DNA from: JAFDZV01 sp966128725
GTDB lineage: Bacteria > Bacteroidota > Ignavibacteria > OLB7
NCBI GenBank assembly: GCA_966128725.1
Contig: CBHYLN010000224.1
Span: forward strand, 1-5,936
Direction: 5' to 3'
DNA length: 5,936 nucleotides
The notes under the pieces were generated by a model, which was not told the origin of the DNA, did not search any database, and was given only the letters and a program-made list of their open reading frames with translations. The translations under genes and the position numbers were made by a program. Positions 1 through 3,632 of the stretch are shown in pieces (positions within the stretch are counted from its first letter, which is position 1; each line of letters opens with the position of its first letter).

Positions 1-105
1 GTAGGAAGTGAGGAGTGGGAAGTACGAAGTAGGAAGTGAGGAGTGGGAAGTACGAAGTAGGAAGTGAGGAGTGGGAAGTACGACGTGAGAATTATGAACG
101 ACGAA
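1..105 (+). repeat. Heptanucleotide tandem array with a 28-bp higher-order unit
   Basis: Bases 1-84 are three tandem copies of a 28-bp unit; only the last base of the third copy differs (A to C). Each unit is four heptads: gtaggaa, gtgagga, gtgggaa, gtacgaa. The 7-bp phase continues in decayed form to about 105 (gtgagaa, ttatgaa, cgacgaa). The consensus is roughly GTNNGAA. The array starts at base 1, so it probably extends upstream of the window. Near-identity of the 28-bp copies suggests recent expansion by slippage or unequal recombination. No coding function is apparent. Confidence 0.95.
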
Positions 106-121
106 AGCACGGCTCGGGATC

Positions 122-163
122 TTTCGTAATTCAAAATTCGTAACTCGAAATTCATAATCGCGA
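122..163 (-). repeat. Opposite-orientation heptad array upstream of the first gene
   Basis: Six consecutive 7-bp units can be read: tttcgta, attcaaa, attcgta, actcgaa, attcata, atcgcga. The consensus is ATTCGTA, whose reverse complement (TACGAAT) resembles the GAA-ending heptads at 1-105, so the two blocks are imperfect inverted repeats. The best local pairing is acgaaag (101-107) with ctttcgt (121-127) around a 13-base loop, extendable by gaatt (89-93) with aattc (128-132) past a 7-base bulge. The array ends 8 bases before the ATG at 172, so the leader of that gene is made of repeat sequence and has no visible Shine-Dalgarno. Confidence 0.8.
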
Positions 164-171
164 TTCCAAGC

Positions 172-984
172 ATGGATTTTACCGTCGACGTCGATCTGCC
201 AACAATCACGATCCCGTGCCCGAAGCTGCCGGAGGTTGGGTCGCTGCCCAGCATCCCGCTGCTTGGCGGGGCCGAGCTGAAGGCGTTCCTGGATTTCGCG
301 TCGGGTCCGGCAACCGATTGCAAGCTCTCGTTCAATCTGCTGATCCAGCTTGGGCCGGTGCTTGCCAACATGGCCTGCCTGATGAAGGTGCTTGCGGTGT
401 TCGGCGCGCTTTCGGATTTCATCAGCGCGGTGCCCGATCCGTTCAAGCTGGCGCAGGTGGTGCCCAAGACGCTGAAAACCATCGCCGACGTGCTGACGTG
501 TTTTCCGCCGCTGGCAATTGCGAACCTGATCATGATGATCATCGCGATCATCGAGTTGATCATCAAGTTTTTGAAGTGCCTGATCGAACAGATCATGAGC
601 ATCATCAACATCCTTGACAACATCCACATCGATATAGCGTTCGGCAACAAGCCGTTGCTCGACGCGCTGAATTGCCAGCAGGGAAGCGCGATGAACGCCT
701 TTGCCGCGCTGATGCTGGCGATCGAGGCGCTGCTGCCGATCATCAAGATCATCATGATGCTCGCCGGCATGGCGGGCGGCGGGGTTCAGTTGCCGGCGAT
801 GCCGGATCTGGAGGCCATCATGAAGATCAAGGACCCCAAGGAAGCGGCAACGGCGCTGCAGGGTGCCGTTACGATGTTCCAGGCGGTGAACACCGCCCTT
901 ACGCCGCAATTGACCGCGGCCCAGGCAGCAGCCGACGCGGCGAACAATTCCGGCACCGGTGGCGGAGTAACCGAAAACGTCTGA
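172..984 (+). CDS. Hydrophobic protein of unknown function in the injection-system cluster
   Basis: I do not recognise this 270-residue protein. It has no classical N-terminal signal peptide: the start is acidic and then Pro-rich (residues 1-32, with CPKLP at 16-20). Hydrophobic segments lie at about 56-80, 105-150 and 176-202; the middle one is very rich in Ile, Leu and Met and carries a few Lys and Glu, so it could be membrane helices or a buried amphipathic helical bundle. Cysteines are at 16, 50, 69, 110, 136 and 168. The C-terminus (about 225-270) is Ala/Gln/Thr-rich and ends in a Gly-rich tail. ATG 172 is the first start after the in-frame stop at 127-129, but no Shine-Dalgarno precedes it. 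The gene ends in tandem TGA TGA. It lies upstream of gp25, near where Afp/PVC clusters carry spike or PAAR genes, but I see no PAAR signature. A membrane-interacting or assembly role is only inference. Confidence 0.8.
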   Translation: MDFTVDVDLPTITIPCPKLPEVGSLPSIPLLGGAELKAFLDFASGPATDCKLSFNLLIQLGPVLANMACLMKVLAVFGALSDFISAVPDPFKLAQVVPKTLKTIADVLTCFPPLAIANLIMMIIAIIELIIKFLKCLIEQIMSIINILDNIHIDIAFGNKPLLDALNCQQGSAMNAFAALMLAIEALLPIIKIIMMLAGMAGGGVQLPAMPDLEAIMKIKDPKEAATALQGAVTMFQAVNTALTPQLTAAQAAADAANNSGTGGGVTENV

Positions 985-985
985 T

Positions 986-1048
986 GAATGAAGAATGGTG
1001 ATTGAGGAATGGTGAACGAGTAATGGTGAATTGCGAATGAAGAAATTC
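986..1048 (+). repeat. Heptad array between the hydrophobic gene and gp25, GAA-type arm
   Basis: Nine consecutive 7-bp units begin right after the tandem stop codons: gaatgaa, gaatggt, gattgag, gaatggt, gaacgag, taatggt, gaattgc, gaatgaa, gaaattc. The consensus is GAATGGT or GAATGAA. They share the GAA core with the array at 1-105 but are a diverged subtype and have no 28-bp higher-order unit. No open reading frame of note runs through them. Confidence 0.85.
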
Positions 1049-1096
1049 GTGATCCGCCTTTGTAGTCCCCCATTCCCAATTTCTCATTCGTAATTC
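1028..1096. repeat. Imperfect inverted repeat able to form a long stem-loop
   Basis: Left arm 1028-1047 pairs with right arm 1078-1096. Gaatt (1028-1032) pairs with aattc (1092-1096), G1033 can wobble with U1091, cgaatga (1034-1040) pairs with tcattcg (1084-1090), A1041 is bulged, and gaaatt (1042-1047) pairs with aatttc (1078-1083). That is 19 pairs including the wobble, around a 30-base loop (1048-1077). No T-tract follows, so it does not look like an intrinsic terminator. It ends 21 bases before the gp25 start codon and could act as an mRNA processing, stability or attenuation element, or be only a by-product of opposed heptad arrays. Confidence 0.7.
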
Positions 1097-1113
1097 CTAA
1101 TTCGTAATTCTCA
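1072..1113 (-). repeat. Heptad array immediately upstream of gp25, TTC-type arm
   Basis: Six consecutive 7-bp units can be read: attccca, atttctc, attcgta, attccta, attcgta, attctca. The unit ATTCGTA also occurs in the array at 122-163, and the 10-mer TTCGTAATTC is present in both gaps (123-132, 1087-1096 and 1101-1110). The array ends four bases before the ATG of gp25, so this start too lacks a Shine-Dalgarno. Confidence 0.85.
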
Positions 1114-1117
1114 AAAC

Positions 1118-1510
1118 ATGGCTCGCGAATTTCTTGGAACAGGCTGGAAATTTCCGATACGCGTGAACTCGCGCGGCGGTCTCTCGTTCTCCAGCCACGA
1201 GCAGGATATCGAGGAGGCGATCTGGATCGTGCTTGGTACGTCGAAGGGCGAACGCGTGATGCAGCCGTCGTTTGGCTGCGGCATTCACGATTACGTGTTC
1301 GCGCCGAACGATGCCGCCACGCGCGGGCTGATCGCCAACGAGGTGCAGAAATCGCTCTCGGAATACGAGCCGCGAATTACCGTGGAAGGGGTGCGCGTTG
1401 AATCCTTCCCCGGCAGCGAAAATCGACTGCTGATCTACGTGGACTACCGCGTACGAACCAACAACGCGAAGCGAAATCTGGTGTATCCATTCTATCTGAC
1501 GGAGCCCTGA
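1118..1510 (+). CDS. GPW/gp25 family baseplate wedge protein
   Basis: This 130-residue protein is a full-length gp25-like baseplate subunit (Pfam GPW_gp25; Afp9/Pvc9 type in eCIS). In contractile tails this family sits in the inner baseplate, joins the wedges to the spike and helps start sheath assembly. Family features visible here are the N-terminal GTGWKFPI, the helix containing EQDIEEAIWIVLGT, the signature GERVMQPSFGCGIHDYVF at about 49-66, EPRITVEGVRVE at about 88-99, and a final TNNAKRNLVYPFYL. Its length is normal for the family. ATG 1118 gives the expected N-terminus and follows an in-frame stop at 1091-1093; it has no Shine-Dalgarno and sits next to a repeat array. Its TGA stop overlaps the ATG of the J gene by one base, so the two are probably translationally coupled. 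Confidence 0.95.
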   Translation: MAREFLGTGWKFPIRVNSRGGLSFSSHEQDIEEAIWIVLGTSKGERVMQPSFGCGIHDYVFAPNDAATRGLIANEVQKSLSEYEPRITVEGVRVESFPGSENRLLIYVDYRVRTNNAKRNLVYPFYLTEP

Positions 1511-1512
1511 TG
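1501..1512 (+). promoter_or_regulatory. Ribosome binding site and stop/start overlap (TGATG)
   Basis: GGAG at 1501-1504 lies five bases before ATG 1510, inside the last codons of gp25. The gp25 stop TGA (1508-1510) shares its A with the start codon. This supports the 1510 start and suggests coupled translation, which would tie production of the two wedge proteins together. Confidence 0.75.
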
Positions 1513-3600
1513 CCTCTCGAAGCTCCCAATCTCGACGATCGTCGGTTTGCCGACCTCGTGGAAGAAGCCAAAACCCTGATCCCGCGGTACACGCCGGAAT
1601 GGACCGACCACAATCTGTCCGATCCCGGCATCACGATGATCCAGCTTTTCGCATGGCTGAGCGACATCGTGCTCTACCGGCTGAATCGCGTTCCGGATCG
1701 GCTGTACATAAAGTTCCTGCAGTTGATCGGTGTTGAGCTGAAGCAGGCCGTGCCGGCCTCGGCCGAGGTTACGTTCAGCTTCGCCAATCCCAACAGCAGC
1801 ACGCCCAGCATCGTGGTGCCTCGCGGAACGCGCATCGGGACCTCGCAGCAAACCAGCACGCCCAGCGTCGCCGATCCCACGATGCTCCCGGCCGAGCAGG
1901 ACGAGCCGGTGATCTTCGAGACCGATGAACCGATCGTGGCCATCAGCGCTGTGCTCAAGCGTGTGCAGGTGTTCGACGGCACCACCTACACCGAGCGTAC
2001 CACAGCGAACGACCCGCTCACCGAGCAGTACTATCCGTTCGGTTCGCTGGCGAAAACCGGAAGCGCGCTCCTGCTGGGATTCAGTTCGCAAAGCCTGTTC
2101 CCCACCGAGGAGATCAGCCTGTACGTGCGCGCCTATGTGGACCCGGACACGCTTACCGCATATGGATGCGCGGGCGCAACGGCGGTAACCTCGGCGACGG
2201 TGCAGTGGGAATATTGGAACGGCTCGCGTTGGAGCAAGCTGAGCATCGTGAAGGACGAGACTTCCGCGCTTACGGGCAGCGGCAGGGTGTACTTCAACGG
2301 CCCCAAGGACATCGTGCGCGACACGATCGGCACCGTGGCCGACGAATCGCTGTACTGGCTGCGTTGCCGGCTTACCAGCTCGGCCTACGAAACGGCGCCA
2401 CGCATCGAGGCCGTGCTTACCAACACGGTGCGCGCCACCGCCGCGGTAAGCACCAGCGACGAGGTGGTGGGCTCGAGCAACGGCACGGCATCCCAGATTT
2501 TCACGCTGGCCCATGCGCCCGTGTACGCCAAGGCGATACGTCCGCTGGAGGAGCGCCTGAGCGAGGCCGCCGAGTTGCAGGCCAACCCGCCCAATGAGTC
2601 CGAACAGAAGGAACAGGACGAGGAGTGGCGGCTGCGCGAATACAGCAAGGGCTTCTTCCTGGAAGTGCAGGAGGGGACCAACATCCGCCCCTGGGAGGAG
2701 GTGGAGGATTTCTACAGTTCCACGGCCGATGACCGCCACTACGTGCTGAACCGTACAACCGGCGTGATCACGTTTGGTGACGGCCGCAACGGCCGCATCC
2801 CGCTTGCCGGCGTGAACAACATCATCGCCCGGTTCTACCGCTACGGTGGCGGCGCCACGGGCAATGTGGGTTACGGCACCATCTCCGACCTGCAATCCTC
2901 CGTGACCGGCATCGGCACGGTTACCAACTACTGGGCGGCCGAGGGCGGCGCCGACGAGGAGAGCGTGGACGACGCCAAGGCCCGCGCACCGAAGGAGCTG
3001 AAGGCGCGCGACCGTGCGGTGACCACGCAGGACTACAAGTTCCTGGCCATGGAAACCCCGGGCGTGAGAGTGCGGCGCGCGCATGCGATGCCGCTGTACC
3101 ACCCGGACTTCCCGGATGTGGAGGTGCCCGGCGTGATCACGGTGATGGTGATCCCGGAAACCGATGCCCCGAACCCGATGCCGACCGAGGCCACGATGCG
3201 TGCGGTGTGCGAGTATCTCTCCGAGCGCCGCCTGCTTACGGCCGAGGTGTATGTGGCTCCACCGAAGTACCGGCTGGTATCCATCGAGGCCGTTGTTGTG
3301 GCCAAGCCCACCGCCGACCCCGCTACCGTGAAGGCCGCCATCGATACGGCGCTCTCGGATTATCTGGACCCATTGGTTGGCGGCGCCGACGGCCAGGGCT
3401 GGCCGCTTGGCGGCGCGGTGCTGTACTCGGAGATCTTCCGCACGGTGCTTTCGGTGGACGGCGTGATGATCGTTGAAACGGTTCGCATTTCGGTGGACGG
3501 CGAACAGTTCGGCGACTGCGAGAATGCCACGATACCCAAGGATTATCTGGTGTACTCCGACGGGCACGACATCACGGTGAACTTCACATTGACGAACTAA
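1510..3600 (+). CDS. Baseplate J / gp6-like wedge protein (TIGR02243-type putative baseplate assembly protein)
   Basis: This 696-residue protein matches the large eCIS form of baseplate protein J (Afp11/Pvc11 type, T4 gp6-like), whose copies link into the ring that forms the baseplate wedge. Residues about 1-90 show the typical opening: an LDDRRFADLVEEAK helix, then WTDHNLSDPGITMIQLFAWL and a run to LQLIGVEL. The middle (about 95-340) is beta-rich. A charged, likely helical segment rich in Glu and Gln spans about 344-375. Then come GVITFGDGRNGRIP (418-431) and FYRYGGGATGNVG. The J core runs from about 478 (EGGADEESVDDAKARAPKEL, then DRAVTTQDYKFLA) to the end, including GQGWPLGGAVLYSEIFRTVL near 629-648. 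The protein is complete at both ends. Start ATG 1510 has a Shine-Dalgarno and overlaps gp25. It is cytoplasmic until assembled into the particle. Confidence 0.93.
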   Translation: MPLEAPNLDDRRFADLVEEAKTLIPRYTPEWTDHNLSDPGITMIQLFAWLSDIVLYRLNRVPDRLYIKFLQLIGVELKQAVPASAEVTFSFANPNSSTPSIVVPRGTRIGTSQQTSTPSVADPTMLPAEQDEPVIFETDEPIVAISAVLKRVQVFDGTTYTERTTANDPLTEQYYPFGSLAKTGSALLLGFSSQSLFPTEEISLYVRAYVDPDTLTAYGCAGATAVTSATVQWEYWNGSRWSKLSIVKDETSALTGSGRVYFNGPKDIVRDTIGTVADESLYWLRCRLTSSAYETAPRIEAVLTNTVRATAAVSTSDEVVGSSNGTASQIFTLAHAPVYAKAIRPLEERLSEAAELQANPPNESEQKEQDEEWRLREYSKGFFLEVQEGTNIRPWEEVEDFYSSTADDRHYVLNRTTGVITFGDGRNGRIPLAGVNNIIARFYRYGGGATGNVGYGTISDLQSSVTGIGTVTNYWAAEGGADEESVDDAKARAPKELKARDRAVTTQDYKFLAMETPGVRVRRAHAMPLYHPDFPDVEVPGVITVMVIPETDAPNPMPTEATMRAVCEYLSERRLLTAEVYVAPPKYRLVSIEAVVVAKPTADPATVKAAIDTALSDYLDPLVGGADGQGWPLGGAVLYSEIFRTVLSVDGVMIVETVRISVDGEQFGDCENATIPKDYLVYSDGHDITVNFTLTN

Positions 3601-3620
3601 TCCACACGGCCAAGCGGACC

Positions 3621-3632
3621 AGGGCGATCATG
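3621..3632 (+). promoter_or_regulatory. Ribosome binding site of the tail-I/NHL gene
   Basis: AGGG at 3621-3624 lies five bases before ATG 3630. The frame stays open a little further upstream, back into the end of the J gene, but no better start is visible there. This modest Shine-Dalgarno therefore decides the start. The 29-bp gap after the J stop leaves little room for a separate promoter. Confidence 0.55.

Noticed and set aside
1..105. CRISPR array
   Set aside because: The units are directly adjacent with no unique spacers, and the basic period is 7 bp.
172..984. PAAR, holin or tape-measure protein
   Set aside because: There is no PAAR signature, the protein is too large for a typical holin, and too short and without the long coiled-coil repeats of a tape measure.
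1028..1096. Rho-independent terminator
   Set aside because: The stem is AT-rich, the loop is 30 bases long and no run of T follows.
985..1117. Promoter for the gp25 operon
   Set aside because: TTG- and TAAT-like stretches occur, but only as parts of the heptads and without a convincing -35/-10 pair at proper spacing. No promoter can be supported by eye.
1492..3567. 691-residue open frame on the - strand
   Set aside because: It lies wholly opposite the J gene, whose protein matches its family over its length. The antisense translation is Arg/His/Gly-rich without recognisable motifs, as expected for a shadow frame in GC-rich DNA.
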